The notes below the pieces were generated by a model, which saw only the letters and a program-made list of their open reading frames with translations, made no database searches and was not told the origin of the DNA. From positions 78,386 through 142,385 of the forward strand of contig JAILAT010000013.1 in assembly GCA_024681475.1 (NCBI GenBank): a stretch of 64,000 nucleotides of DNA. Direction: 5' to 3'. The DNA is from Bacteroidales bacterium. GTDB taxonomy: Bacteria > Bacteroidota > Bacteroidia > Bacteroidales > P3. The first letter of the stretch is position 1; the number at the start of each line of letters is the position of its first letter. The position numbers and the translations under genes were made by a program. Of this stretch, positions 44,742-54,587 are shown piece after piece.

Positions 44742-47129
44742 TTATTCAACAATAGTCAACTTGGCAAATTTGAGAAGCAGCTGTTTCTCGCCTACCGTAT
44801 CGAAGAAGATGAGCGCCTTGCGGCTGTCGGCCGAGCCTTCGATGCTGAGCACCTTGCCGAGTCCGAACTTGGCATGGCTGACGCGCTGGCCCACCTGAAT
44901 GGCGTTGATTTGCTCCATGCTATTGGCCATGGTAGGGCCACTCACCTTGCTGACGGGCTTGAGGTTACGGTGCTGCGGAGCCGACGGTGACGGAGACTGT
45001 GCCGGAGTGGTCGACTCCTTCTTCTTGTACGTCGGGCGGTCGTCATCGAAAGAGGCTGCCTTGCGGCCAAATGCCGACGGGAAGGAGCCCGCCTTGGGGA
45101 ACGACGACTTCTTGGGGGCGCGCTTCTGATGAAGATAGATGGGGTCTATCTCCTCAAGGAAACGGCTCACCTCTTGGAACGAGGTGTTGCCGTACTGATT
45201 GCGCATGATGGCATAGGACAGTGTCAGCTGTATCTCGGCACGCGTCACCGCCACATAGAAGAGGCGGCGTTCTTCCTCCAACTCTGCACGCGAAGAGATG
45301 GAAAGCATAGAGGGAAACAGGTTTTCCTCCATGCCGACGACGAAAACATAAGGGAATTCGAGACCCTTCGCAGCATGGATAGTCATCAGCGACACCTTGT
45401 CGGCATCCTTGTCCTTCTCCTTGTCCTCGGAAGTGAACAGCAGCACCTGTTGGAGGAACATGTCGAGCGTCCGCAACTTGTTGTCGCTCTGAGGCTCCTC
45501 ATTACCCTCCTCATAACCTTCGGGTGTCACCGTGTCCTCAGACTCCACAAAGTCCTTGATACCGCTCAACAACTCCTCGACATTGTCGATACGGTCCTGA
45601 TGTTCAGGGTCGTCGTCTTCGCGATAGGCATTGATGAGTCCCGAGGCACGCACAATCTGTTCTCCCAACTCGAAAGCGTCGACCTCATAAAGCTTGGCCG
45701 TGAAGAGCTTGATCATCAGCATGAAATCGTTGATGCGGTTGGCCACACCACGGTTGATGTCGAGACCGAAATCGGCCAGGTGCTCCATCACCGTCCAGAT
45801 GCTGATGCCGTTGTCGGAGGCGGCGAGTTTGAGTTTCTCGAAGGTGGTCTGTCCGATGCCACGTGCCGGATAGTTGATGATGCGCTCCAACGACTCGTCG
45901 TCGTGATTGTTGATAGCCAGACGCATATAGGCCAGCACATCCTTGATTTCCTTGCGGCCATAGAACGAGATGCCAGCGTAGATGCGATAGGGGACGTTCT
46001 CGCGCCGCAGCGCCTCCTCGAGGGCACGGCTCTGACGGTTGGTGCGGTAGAGTATGGCGAAATCGCGATAGTCGCGGTTCTCGCCCAGATGGCTCTGCAG
46101 GATGGCATCGACCACCTGCTTGCCCTCGTCGTTCTCGTCGCTGCACTGCAGGACATTGATGAGGTTGCCTTGGGCGTTATCGGTCCATATCTCCTTAAAG
46201 ATCTGCTCCTTGTTGTTGGAAATGACCGCATTGGCGGCATTGACTATGGTCTTCGTGCTACGATAGTTCTGCTCCAATTTGAAGAGCTGCACATTGGGGT
46301 AGTCGCGCTTGAAGTTAAAGATATTCTGAATGTTGGCGCCACGGAATGCGTAGATGCTCTGCGCATCGTCGCCCACAACACAGATGTTCTGGTGACGTGC
46401 TGCCAGTTTCTTGACAATCAGATACTGAGCGAAGTTGGTGTCCTGATACTCGTCGACGAGGATGTAACGGAAACGGTTCTGGTATTTCAGCAGCACCTCG
46501 GGGAAGTCGCGCAGCAGGACGTTGGTGTTGAACAGCAAATCGTCGAAATCCATGGCCATGGCCACACGCAGGCGGGTGTTGTAGATGTGGTATATCTGGC
46601 CTATCATGGGCTTGTGGGCCGCCACGTCAGACTCCTGGATCTCAGGATTGTTGGCATAGTCGACAGGTGAAATGAGGCTGCTCTTCGCCATCGAGATGCG
46701 GCTGAGCACATAGCCGGCATTGTAGACCTTAGGGTCGAGGTTCTGGCTCTTCACAATGTCGCGAATCAGCTTTTTGCTGTCGTCATTGTCGTATATGGTG
46801 AAATTGCTGATATAGCCTATTTTGGTAGCTTCAGCACGGAGAATCTTGGCGAAGACGGAGTGAAATGTGCCCATCCAGAGATTGCGGGCCTCGGGGCCGA
46901 CGAGTTGCATGATACGCTCCTTCATCTCTGCAGCCGCCTTGTTAGTGAAGGTGAGCGAGAGGATGTTGAACGGGTCGACGCCCTTCTCCAACAGATGGGC
47001 AACACGATAGGTCAGCGTACGTGTCTTGCCGCTGCCAGCGCCAGCGATAATCATGACAGGGCCTTCGGTGCAGGCCGCCGCATCGCGCTGGGCGTCATTC
47101 AGTTGCATTAACAATGGCGTATAGTTCAT
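44742..47129 (-). CDS. pcrA: ATP-dependent DNA helicase UvrD/PcrA/Rep type
   Basis: 795 residues. Motif I is IIAGAGSGKTRTLTYRVAHL, motif II ILVDEYQDTNFAQ, motif III VGDDAQSIYAFRGANI, and motifs V-VI are MTIHAAKGLEFPYVFV and FYVAVTRAEIQLTLSY. The C-terminus (FGLGKVLSIEGSADSRKALI) is a Tudor-like PcrA tail. It is a 3'-5' SF1A helicase in repair and replication. Whether it is UvrD or PcrA is a naming matter; Bacteroidetes have one main form. Confidence 0.95.
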   Translation of the reverse strand: MNYTPLLMQLNDAQRDAAACTEGPVMIIAGAGSGKTRTLTYRVAHLLEKGVDPFNILSLTFTNKAAAEMKERIMQLVGPEARNLWMGTFHSVFAKILRAEATKIGYISNFTIYDNDDSKKLIRDIVKSQNLDPKVYNAGYVLSRISMAKSSLISPVDYANNPEIQESDVAAHKPMIGQIYHIYNTRLRVAMAMDFDDLLFNTNVLLRDFPEVLLKYQNRFRYILVDEYQDTNFAQYLIVKKLAARHQNICVVGDDAQSIYAFRGANIQNIFNFKRDYPNVQLFKLEQNYRSTKTIVNAANAVISNNKEQIFKEIWTDNAQGNLINVLQCSDENDEGKQVVDAILQSHLGENRDYRDFAILYRTNRQSRALEEALRRENVPYRIYAGISFYGRKEIKDVLAYMRLAINNHDDESLERIINYPARGIGQTTFEKLKLAASDNGISIWTVMEHLADFGLDINRGVANRINDFMLMIKLFTAKLYEVDAFELGEQIVRASGLINAYREDDDPEHQDRIDNVEELLSGIKDFVESEDTVTPEGYEEGNEEPQSDNKLRTLDMFLQQVLLFTSEDKEKDKDADKVSLMTIHAAKGLEFPYVFVVGMEENLFPSMLSISSRAELEEERRLFYVAVTRAEIQLTLSYAIMRNQYGNTSFQEVSRFLEEIDPIYLHQKRAPKKSSFPKAGSFPSAFGRKAASFDDDRPTYKKKESTTPAQSPSPSAPQHRNLKPVSKVSGPTMANSMEQINAIQVGQRVSHAKFGLGKVLSIEGSADSRKALIFFDTVGEKQLLLKFAKLTIVE

Positions 47130-47164
47130 TGTCTAGTCGTATCGAGTATCTTTCTAATTGTTAT

Positions 47165-47764
47165 TCAATCGGTTATTCGGACACCTTGCAGCTTTGCGAA
47201 GGCATCGTAGACTTGCACTGCCAGAGAACGGCGCACCTCGAAGGAGAGTTCGCAATCCATCTCAAAGCGCTGCTCCAAAGGCTGCAGGTCATATTGTTTG
47301 AGCAGGCGCATCACATCGTTCATCAGCGGATATTCGAACATTAGCCGATAACGCAGATTCACCGTCTTCTCAAGTATGGTCGCCTTGTCCAGTGCGTCGC
47401 GGGCCGCAGTGCGGTAGGCGTTTATCAATCCACTGACACCCAGCTTAATGCCGCCGAAGTAGCGCACCACTATGACCAACGTGTCAGTCAAATCCTTCGA
47501 CATCAGCTGGCCGTGGATAGGCTTGCCGGCCGTACCCGAGGGTTCGCCGTCGTCGTTGGCGCGCCACGCCGCCTTGTCGGCACCGAGGATGTAGGCATAG
47601 CAGTGGTGACGGGCGTCGAAGAACTCCTTACATTTGGCCTCCAGCAGTTCCTTCACCTCCTGCTCGGTGCGCACGGGGTAGGCGAAAGCCAGAAATTTGC
47701 TGCCTTTCTCCTTGTAGAGCCCCTCGGTGGGCGACTGGATGGTGTAATAGGTATCGTCGAACAT
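47165..47764 (-). CDS. YigZ/IMPACT-family protein
   Basis: 199 residues. IMPACT N-terminal block: KEKGSKFLAFAYPVRTEQEV, then RHHCYAYILG and DDGEPSGTAGKPIHGQL, followed by VIVVRYFGGIKLGVSGLINA. These are the diagnostic motifs. The C-terminal ferredoxin-like domain follows (about 135-195). A ribosome-linked or stress role is suggested for relatives, but the reaction is not known. Lies between ribD and uvrD in a minus-strand run. Confidence 0.88.
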   Translation of the reverse strand: MFDDTYYTIQSPTEGLYKEKGSKFLAFAYPVRTEQEVKELLEAKCKEFFDARHHCYAYILGADKAAWRANDDGEPSGTAGKPIHGQLMSKDLTDTLVIVVRYFGGIKLGVSGLINAYRTAARDALDKATILEKTVNLRYRLMFEYPLMNDVMRLLKQYDLQPLEQRFEMDCELSFEVRRSLAVQVYDAFAKLQGVRITD

Positions 47765-47781
47765 AGCGCAGTGTCTTTTAT

Positions 47782-48753
47782 CTAGTTGTTCTCTGCCACG
47801 ATGGTATAGGTCAGTCCCTCGCGTTGCGGTACCACGGGTGCCGGCAATCCTTGTCCAAAGGCATTAGACCCTTGGAATACCACCACCTCGTCGTAGAGTC
47901 CTGACGAGAGGAAAGCATCCAGCACTTTTGCGCCGCCCTCGACAATCAGCGACTGCATCTTACGTCGGTAGAGCTCCTCGAGAAGCGAAGGCACATCAGG
48001 CTGGTCCATCAGCCACCAGGTGTCGTCCACCATGTTCTGGCACCGGTGGCGCCGATCCCACACCATGCGCTGCGGCTGGCGGCCATGCAGCAGACGTGCC
48101 GTCAGTTGGGGACGGTCGTCGAGGAAAGTCTGCGAGCCCACCAGGATAGCCGCCTCAGTAGTACGAAGACGGTGCGACAAAAGGGTCTGATAAGAATTCG
48201 ATATCCAATAGCCGTGGCCATCCGTACCCGTGCAGGGCATCTGCGCCGGCGCCATGAACCCGTCGGACGATTGCGCCCACTTGAGTATCACGTATGGCCG
48301 CTGTTTCTCCATGAAGGTGAAAAAACGACGATTGAGCTTACGGCCCTCGTCCTCCAGGACATGCGTTGTCACCGGGATACCCGCCTCGCGCAGCAGCGCA
48401 TAGCCACGACCCGAAACCAATGGGTTGGGGTCGTCGTTGCACACCACCACGTGGCCTATGCCGCTCTCCACAACCAGAGTGGCACACGGTGGCGTCAATC
48501 CCTGATGCGAGCAGGGCTCCAGATTGACGTACAATGTCGCGCCCCGCAACAGTTCAGGCCGACAACAGCGTGTAATGGCGTCGCGTTCGGCGTGGTTGCG
48601 GCCATGGGCAGCATGGAAGCCCTCGGCAACCACACGCCCGTCGCGCACCACCACACAGCCCACCAGCGGATTGGGTGCAGTGAAACCCAACCCATTGGCC
48701 GCCAACTGAAAGCAGCGACGCATATACATCTCGTCAATCTCTTGTGTCGTCAT
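47782..48753 (-). CDS. ribD: Bifunctional riboflavin biosynthesis protein (deaminase/reductase)
   Basis: 323 residues. The deaminase domain has GRNHAERDAI (His and Glu) and LYVNLEPCSHQGLTPPCATL (two Cys for zinc). NPNPLVSGRGYALLREAGI is the typical link. The reductase domain begins PYVILKWAQSSDGFMA and includes VGSQTFLDDRPQLT. It catalyses the second and third steps of riboflavin synthesis. Slightly shorter than the usual 360-370 residues, with a shortened C-terminus. Confidence 0.93.
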   Translation of the reverse strand: MTTQEIDEMYMRRCFQLAANGLGFTAPNPLVGCVVVRDGRVVAEGFHAAHGRNHAERDAITRCCRPELLRGATLYVNLEPCSHQGLTPPCATLVVESGIGHVVVCNDDPNPLVSGRGYALLREAGIPVTTHVLEDEGRKLNRRFFTFMEKQRPYVILKWAQSSDGFMAPAQMPCTGTDGHGYWISNSYQTLLSHRLRTTEAAILVGSQTFLDDRPQLTARLLHGRQPQRMVWDRRHRCQNMVDDTWWLMDQPDVPSLLEELYRRKMQSLIVEGGAKVLDAFLSSGLYDEVVVFQGSNAFGQGLPAPVVPQREGLTYTIVAENN

Positions 48754-48885
48754 AACAAACTATCGTGTCATTCAGATTTGCCCATCAGGCATAGACAACC
48801 CCTCATGCCGCCCTGTATTTTCGGGGCAGACTTGCCGAAGCATCACAACACCGCCTCGCCCGGGTTGCCATCCCGAGTCATGCCA

Positions 48886-50292
48886 TTAAAACTCTGCTGT
48901 CTTCGGCGTTCTGGGGAACGGGATGACGTCGCGGATGTTGGCCATGCCGGTGACGAAAAGCATGAGGCGTTCGAAGCCGAGGCCAAAGCCTGCGTGGGGG
49001 CAGCTGCCATAGCGGCGCGTGTCGAGATACCACCACATATCCTTCATCGGTATGTTGAGCTCGTTGATGCGGGTCATCAGCTTGTCGTAGTTCTCCTCGC
49101 GCACCGAGCCTCCGATAATCTCGCCAATCTGCGGGAAAAGCACGTCGGTGCCCTGCACCGTGCGGCCATCGTCGTTCTGCTTCATGTAGAAAGCCTTGAT
49201 CTCCTTGGGGTAGTCAATCATGATGACCGGACGTTTGAAGTGCTGCTCCACGAGGTAGCGCTCGTGTTCGCTGGCCAGATCGATGCCCCACGAAACGGGG
49301 AACTCGAACTTGTGCCCCTTGGCCACAGCCTCTTCGAGGATGCGGATACCCTCGGTGTAAGGCAGACGGACAAAGTCGGTGGCGATGACGCTCTGCAGAC
49401 GCTCGATGAGGCCCTTGTCAATCATCTTGTTGAGGAACTCGAGGTCGTCCTTGCAGTTGTCGAGGGCCCACTTGACGCAGAATTTGATAAACTCTTCCTC
49501 GATGGCGGTGAGGTCGTCGAGGTCGTAGAAAGCCATCTCGGGCTCTATCATCCAGAACTCTGCCAAGTGGCGTGGCGTGTTGCTGTTCTCGGCGCGGAAC
49601 GTAGGTCCGAAGGTGTAGATGCCACCCAGCGCCGTGGCGCCCAGCTCGCCTTCCAGCTGGCCGCTGACGGTGAGCGACGTAGGCTTGCCGAAGAAATCCT
49701 GGTCGTAGTCGATGCTGCCATCCTCCTTGCGGGGCAGGTCGTTGAGGTTCAACGTAGTGACCTGGAACATATCGCCGGCGCCCTCACAGTCTGAGGCAGT
49801 GATGAGCGGCGTGTGGAAATAGAAGAAGCCCTTCTGGTGGAAAAAGGTGTGAATGGCATAGGACATCTGGTGACGTATGCGGCATACGGCGCCGAACGTG
49901 TTGGTGCGGATACGCAGATGGCCTATCTCGCGGAGGAACTCCATGGAGTGGCCCTTCTTCTGCAAGGGATATGTCTCGGGGTCGGCCTCGCCATAGATCA
50001 GTATCTTGGAAGCCTGGATCTCCACTGACTGGCCGGCGCCCTGCGAGCGCACCAGCAGACCGTCGACACTGATGCAGGCACCCGTGGTGATGCGGCGCAG
50101 CTGATCCTCTTCGAAATTGGCGATGTCGACGACAATCTGGATATTATTGATAGTAGAGCCATCATTGAGGGCAATAAAGGCGACGTTCTTGTTGCCACGT
50201 TTGGTACGGACCCACCCTTTCACGTTCACGGTGGTGTCAATCAAAGCCTCAGGGGCTTTCAGCAGTTGGTCAATTATTATGCGTTTATCCAT
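48886..50292 (-). CDS. asnS: Asparagine--tRNA ligase
   Basis: 468 residues from ATG 50292; an open frame continues upstream but overlaps the preceding gene and is not AsnRS. The OB-fold anticodon domain starts [20 protein letters not shown]. Class II motif 2 is [20 protein letters not shown] and motif 3 is [15 protein letters not shown]. The enzyme charges tRNA-Asn. Asn rather than Asp identity rests on overall similarity and on SPVW-less AsnRS-type insertions; confidence is good. Confidence 0.92.
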   Translation of the reverse strand: MDKRIIIDQLLKAPEALIDTTVNVKGWVRTKRGNKNVAFIALNDGSTINNIQIVVDIANFEEDQLRRITTGACISVDGLLVRSQGAGQSVEIQASKILIYGEADPETYPLQKKGHSMEFLREIGHLRIRTNTFGAVCRIRHQMSYAIHTFFHQKGFFYFHTPLITASDCEGAGDMFQVTTLNLNDLPRKEDGSIDYDQDFFGKPTSLTVSGQLEGELGATALGGIYTFGPTFRAENSNTPRHLAEFWMIEPEMAFYDLDDLTAIEEEFIKFCVKWALDNCKDDLEFLNKMIDKGLIERLQSVIATDFVRLPYTEGIRILEEAVAKGHKFEFPVSWGIDLASEHERYLVEQHFKRPVIMIDYPKEIKAFYMKQNDDGRTVQGTDVLFPQIGEIIGGSVREENYDKLMTRINELNIPMKDMWWYLDTRRYGSCPHAGFGLGFERLMLFVTGMANIRDVIPFPRTPKTAEF

Positions 50293-50323
50293 GATAGAAT
50301 AATTTGATTTACAAGTTAATGAA

Positions 50324-51457
50324 TCATTGTTTCTGTTCGTTTTCCTCTTCAAAGCCTTCGCTTTCGCGCTGCAGCCTGCGTGCCAGCTCGATGTCGGAGC
50401 CGTACTTGATGAGCTGCTCCTCCTGGTCGCGCGGACAGATGAGCAGCACATCGGGACCCTGGGCCACGATGTAGTCGTCGAGGCCGTGGATGATGGCATA
50501 CTTGTCGGCAGGCAGGTGCACCACACAGTTGTGCGACTCATAGGTCACCACATGGCCCGAGGTTACCGCGTTGCCGGCGGAGTCCTTCTCGGTGGCCAAG
50601 TGCAGCGAGTTCCATGTCTCGACATCGGACCATCCAAACTGCGCCTCCATGACATACACGTTCTCAGCCTTCTCGATGATACCATTGTCGACCGAGATGG
50701 TGTCGGCCAACTCGTAGACCTTCTTCAGGCGCTCGGAGTCGGTGTCGATGGAGAGGTTGAAGAAACTGTCGGCAATCGAAGGCAGGTAGTGGTGGAAAGC
50801 CTCCATCAGCACTGGCAGACGCCAGACAAAGATACCGGCATTCCACAGAAACTCACCCGAACGGATGAACTGGACGGCCATCTCGAGCGGCGGCTTCTCC
50901 ATGAAGGTGATGACCTTATGGATTTTGACGCCCGAGCAGGCACCCTCGAGGCTCTCGTTGGTCTGGCGGAACTGTATGTATCCGTATTTCACATCGGGTG
51001 TCGTGGGTGACACGCCGATGGTCACGATGCGGTCGTAGCGGTCGGCCATGCGGATGGCGTCAAGTATGTTGTTGGCGAAAGCCTCCTCGCCGAAGATGGC
51101 ATGGTCTGAAGGCGTCACCACGATATTGGCATTGGGGTTGATGCTGTTGATGATGGCGGCGGCGTAAGCCACACAAGGTGCCGTGTTGCGGCGGAAAGGC
51201 TCGCAGAGCACCTGGTAGTCCAGCAGGTCTGGAATCTGCTCGCGCACCATATCCTCGTGGTCGGCGAGGGTGACGATGATGATGTTCTCGCGGGGGCAGA
51301 TGGCCTCGAAACGGTGGAATGTCTCTTGTATCATCGACACGCCTGTGCCCATGAGGTCGATAAACTGTTTGGGCTGCGAGAATGAGCAGATGGGCCAGAA
51401 ACGGCTGCCGAAGCCGCCGGCCATTATGATGCAGAAGTTATTGGGGTTCAGTTTCAT
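50324..51457 (-). CDS. Mannose-1-phosphate guanylyltransferase-type nucleotidyltransferase
   Basis: 377 residues. The start [20 protein letters not shown] is the GMP-type nucleotidyltransferase signature, and [15 protein letters not shown] and [15 protein letters not shown] follow. [17 protein letters not shown] and [15 protein letters not shown] are typical of ManC/GMP without the isomerase half. It makes GDP-mannose from mannose-1-phosphate and GTP for cell-surface glycans. It lies between thyA and asnS, away from the polysaccharide locus. Confidence 0.9.
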   Translation of the reverse strand: MKLNPNNFCIIMAGGFGSRFWPICSFSQPKQFIDLMGTGVSMIQETFHRFEAICPRENIIIVTLADHEDMVREQIPDLLDYQVLCEPFRRNTAPCVAYAAAIINSINPNANIVVTPSDHAIFGEEAFANNILDAIRMADRYDRIVTIGVSPTTPDVKYGYIQFRQTNESLEGACSGVKIHKVITFMEKPPLEMAVQFIRSGEFLWNAGIFVWRLPVLMEAFHHYLPSIADSFFNLSIDTDSERLKKVYELADTISVDNGIIEKAENVYVMEAQFGWSDVETWNSLHLATEKDSAGNAVTSGHVVTYESHNCVVHLPADKYAIIHGLDDYIVAQGPDVLLICPRDQEEQLIKYGSDIELARRLQRESEGFEEENEQKQ

Positions 51458-51491
51458 TCGCGAATCATGTGGTTATTATGCGTTGAACAAA

Positions 51492-52286
51492 TCACACCGA
51501 CACCTCGCCTTTGATGTGGGGGTGCGGGTCGTAGCCCGAGAGCTCGAAGTCGTCGTAGTCGAAAGCAAAGATGTCATGCTTGTCGGGGTTGAGGCGCATG
51601 ACGGGCAAGGGCCGTGGCTCGCGGGTAAGCTGCAAACGGCACTGCTCCAAGTGGTTGTTGTAGATATGCGCATCGCCGAAGGTATGTACAAAGTCGCCCG
51701 GCTGCAGCCCCGTGGCCTGCGCCACCATCATGGTGAAGAGGGCATAGCTGGCTATGTTGAAAGGCACGCCAAGGAAGATGTCGGCGGAGCGCTGGTAGAG
51801 CTGACAGGAGAGACGGCCGTTGGCCACATAGAACTGGAAGAGTATGTGGCACGGTGGCAGCGCCATCTTGTCGATTTCGCCCACATTCCACGCCGACACC
51901 AGCAGGCGGCGACTGTCGGGGTTGGTCTTGATTTGCTCAATCAGTGTGGAGATCTGGTCAATGGTGGTGCCGTCGGCGCACCCCCACGAGCGCCACTGGT
52001 GCCCGTAGATGGGGCCCAGGTCGCCGTTGGCGTCGGCCCACTCGTCCCAGATGGAGACCTTGTGGTCGTGCAGGTACTGCACATTGGTGTCGCCACGCAG
52101 GAACCATAGCAACTCGTAGATGATGGAACGGAGATGCAGTTTCTTGGTGGTCAGCAGCGGGAATCCGTCGTCGAGGTGGAAACGCATCTGGTAGCCAAAG
52201 ACGCTGCGCGTCCCCGTCCCTGTGCGGTCACTCTTGTCGACACCATTGTCGAGCACGTGCTGAAGGAGGTCCAAATATTGTTTCAT
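51492..52286 (-). CDS. thyA: Thymidylate synthase
   Basis: 264 residues, exactly the usual ThyA length. Signatures: [19 protein letters not shown] near the start, [17 protein letters not shown], and the catalytic Cys in [23 protein letters not shown] precedes it. It methylates dUMP to dTMP with methylene-tetrahydrofolate. First gene of the minus-strand run thyA to dtd. No folA directly next to it. Confidence 0.97.
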   Translation of the reverse strand: MKQYLDLLQHVLDNGVDKSDRTGTGTRSVFGYQMRFHLDDGFPLLTTKKLHLRSIIYELLWFLRGDTNVQYLHDHKVSIWDEWADANGDLGPIYGHQWRSWGCADGTTIDQISTLIEQIKTNPDSRRLLVSAWNVGEIDKMALPPCHILFQFYVANGRLSCQLYQRSADIFLGVPFNIASYALFTMMVAQATGLQPGDFVHTFGDAHIYNNHLEQCRLQLTREPRPLPVMRLNPDKHDIFAFDYDDFELSGYDPHPHIKGEVSV

Positions 52287-52711
52287 TTTCGTCTTTTTCG
52301 TTAATTGTCAGCACACAGGCCCCTGGCAAAAGGGCATAATACGCCTGCATGATTTATTTCTAACGCGCGAAATACAAAATAATTGTGCCATGATGAAAAT
52401 TTCCTTCAACAATCGCATAATCTCCTTATGTTCAATAAATTAGAACGGACGCAATAAAAATGTGCCGTCATGTGCACGAACCGGTAGCAAAAAGCTCAAT
52501 CTTATCTTTTTGAAAAGAGCAAAATACGCATTGTCGGAGACACTTTTGCAAAAAAAAGTTATTTTACATTTCGTTGATTATAAGTCTTTTACATCATACC
52601 TAAAAAAGATATTTCAAGAAAACTGCACGAAATCGAAAAAAAGTTTGTATTTTTGCAGCGTGAAGTGAAAAGGGGACGTCAGTCCCCTCTTTTATTGAAA
52701 AAACGAAGACC
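52287..52711. promoter_or_regulatory. Divergent intergenic region with leader of the rimP operon
   Basis: 425 bp without a gene between thyA and rimP. TATTTTTG (52648-52655) matches a -7 box for the plus strand without a clear -33 TTTG. After it, a 7-bp stem AGGGGAC/GTCCCCT (52671-52688) with a GTCA loop is followed by CTTTTATT, like a terminator placed in the rimP leader. Nothing else is recognised; no clear promoter for thyA. Confidence 0.55.
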
Positions 52712-53155
52712 ATGATTGACAAACTGCACGTACTGAATGTGATAAACACGGCGCTGGAGGGCAGCGACAAGTTCTTGGTGGATTTCCGTATCACCACAGA
52801 CAACCGCATCTTTGTGTCCATCGACGGCGACAACGGGGTGGTTATCGACGACTGCATCGCGCTGAGCCGCGCCATCGAGAACAGCCTGAACCGTGACGAG
52901 GAGGATTTCGAGCTGAACGTGGCCTCGGCGGGACTCGATACGCCGCTGAAGCTGCAACGGCAATACCGCAAGAACGTGGGACGCGACGTCGTGGTCACCA
53001 CGCAGGACGGCGAGGTGATTGAGGGTCGCCTCGAAGAGGCTGACGACCAGCACATAACGCTGCGCCTGCCCGGAAAGAAGAACGCCACAGCGGAGCCCCG
53101 TACGATAGCCTATGCCGACATAAGGACCGCCAAGGTGGCCATACGCTTCAACTAG
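52712..53155 (+). CDS. rimP: Ribosome maturation factor RimP
   Basis: 147 residues. The first half (LVDFRITTDNRIFVSIDGDN, IDDCIALSRAIENSLNRDEE) and the C-terminal SH3-like part (QYRKNVGRDVVVTTQDGEVI) match RimP. It acts in 30S subunit assembly. First gene of the conserved rimP-nusA-infB cluster. Confidence 0.93.
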   Translation: MIDKLHVLNVINTALEGSDKFLVDFRITTDNRIFVSIDGDNGVVIDDCIALSRAIENSLNRDEEDFELNVASAGLDTPLKLQRQYRKNVGRDVVVTTQDGEVIEGRLEEADDQHITLRLPGKKNATAEPRTIAYADIRTAKVAIRFN

Positions 53156-53213
53156 ACCTGGCCACAACGGCAGGCCTACCCAAACTAACGAATGAATTAA
53201 ATATTTATTAATA

Positions 53214-54458
53214 ATGAAAACGCAAGAACTGACTGATTCCTTTTCGGAATTTAAAGATTTCAAGAACATTGACCGCGAGACGCTGATGCACATCCTGGAG
53301 GAGGTGTTCCGCAATGCCTTGGCCAAACGCTATGGCTCGGACGACAACTTCGACATCATCGTCAACATCGACCGAGGCGATTTGGAGATTTATCGCAATC
53401 GCGTCATCGTTGAGGACGGTGCGTTGACCGACGACAAGCACGAGATAGAATATTCCGACGCCATCAAGATTGAGGCCGACTTCGAGGTCGGCGAGGAGCT
53501 GCCGGAGCCTATCCCCCTGACGGAGTTCGGCCGCCGCGAGATTTTGGCCATCCACCAGAATCTGGTGAGCAAGATCCAGGACTACGAGAAATCGCTGATA
53601 TTCAACAAATATAAGGAAAAAGTCGGTGACATAGTGGTGGGTGAAGTCTACCAGCCGTGGAACAAGGAGGTGCTGGTGCTCGACGAAGAGAAAATCGAGC
53701 TTATTCTGCCCAAAGCCGAGCAGATTCCCGCCGACCACTTCCGCAAAGGCGACACGGTGCGCGCCGTGGTGCTGAAAGTGGAATTCAAGAACAACAACCC
53801 CGTCATCATCCTCTCGCGTGTGTCGCCCATCTTCCTGGAGCGCCTGCTGGAGGCCGAGGTGCCGGAGATTTACGACGGCCTTATCAGCATCAAGAACGTG
53901 GTGCGTGTGCCTGGCGAGCGCGCCAAGGTGGCTGTGGAGTCCTACGACGACCGCATCGACCCTGTGGGTTCCTGCGTGGGTATGAAGGGTAACCGCATCC
54001 ACGGCATCGTCCGCGAGCTGCGCAACGAGAACATCGACGTCATCAACTACTCGCCGCGTCCCGAGCTGATGATTCGCCGTGCGCTGAGCCCCGCCGTCAT
54101 CACCAGCATCAAGATTGACGAAGCAGAGAAGAAAGCGCAGGTGTATATGGAGCCCGACCAGGTCTCGTTGGCCATCGGCAAAGGCGGCCACAACATCAAG
54201 CTGGCCAGCAAGCTGTGCGGCTACGACATCGAGGTGTATCGCGACACCGACGAGGACTACGAAGATGTGGACCTGAAGGAATTCGAGGACGAAATCGAGC
54301 CTTGGATCATCGAGGAACTCATCAAGATTGGCTGCGACACCGCCAAGAGCGTGCTGGCGCTGCCCAAGGACGAGCTGGTGAACCGCACCGACCTGGAGGA
54401 GGAGACCATCGACGAGGTGCTGCGAGTGCTCAACGCCGAGTTCGACGAAGAGAACTAA
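53214..54458 (+). CDS. nusA: Transcription termination/antitermination protein NusA
   Basis: 414 residues. N-terminal domain (1-125), S1 domain (about 135-205, VGDIVVGEVYQPWNKEVLVL), then two KH domains. The first has YDDRIDPVGSCVGMKGNRIH and the second SLAIGKGGHNIKLASKLCG, with the GxxG loops visible. NusA binds RNA polymerase and modulates pausing. The C-terminal acidic repeats of E. coli NusA are absent, as usual outside gammaproteobacteria. Middle gene of rimP-nusA-infB. Confidence 0.96.
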   Translation: MKTQELTDSFSEFKDFKNIDRETLMHILEEVFRNALAKRYGSDDNFDIIVNIDRGDLEIYRNRVIVEDGALTDDKHEIEYSDAIKIEADFEVGEELPEPIPLTEFGRREILAIHQNLVSKIQDYEKSLIFNKYKEKVGDIVVGEVYQPWNKEVLVLDEEKIELILPKAEQIPADHFRKGDTVRAVVLKVEFKNNNPVIILSRVSPIFLERLLEAEVPEIYDGLISIKNVVRVPGERAKVAVESYDDRIDPVGSCVGMKGNRIHGIVRELRNENIDVINYSPRPELMIRRALSPAVITSIKIDEAEKKAQVYMEPDQVSLAIGKGGHNIKLASKLCGYDIEVYRDTDEDYEDVDLKEFEDEIEPWIIEELIKIGCDTAKSVLALPKDELVNRTDLEEETIDEVLRVLNAEFDEEN

Positions 54459-54587
54459 GCCATAGCACACCGGCATAAGGCCGCCCCGCGAGGAGCCGCC
54501 AGAGGGCCACAGCGGCCTGCCCTGCCACAAAAAGGGCAAACGCAAGCAAACCCAACAGAAGAAACAAAAAAAGGAGGAGTGTAGAAA

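Noticed and set aside
45129..46670. 513-codon plus-strand frame opposite uvrD/pcrA
   Set aside because: Antisense to a helicase with all its motifs; composition is that of a shadow.
48046..49794. 582-codon plus-strand frame across ribD and asnS
   Set aside because: Runs antisense through two confident genes and the gap between them; no motif.
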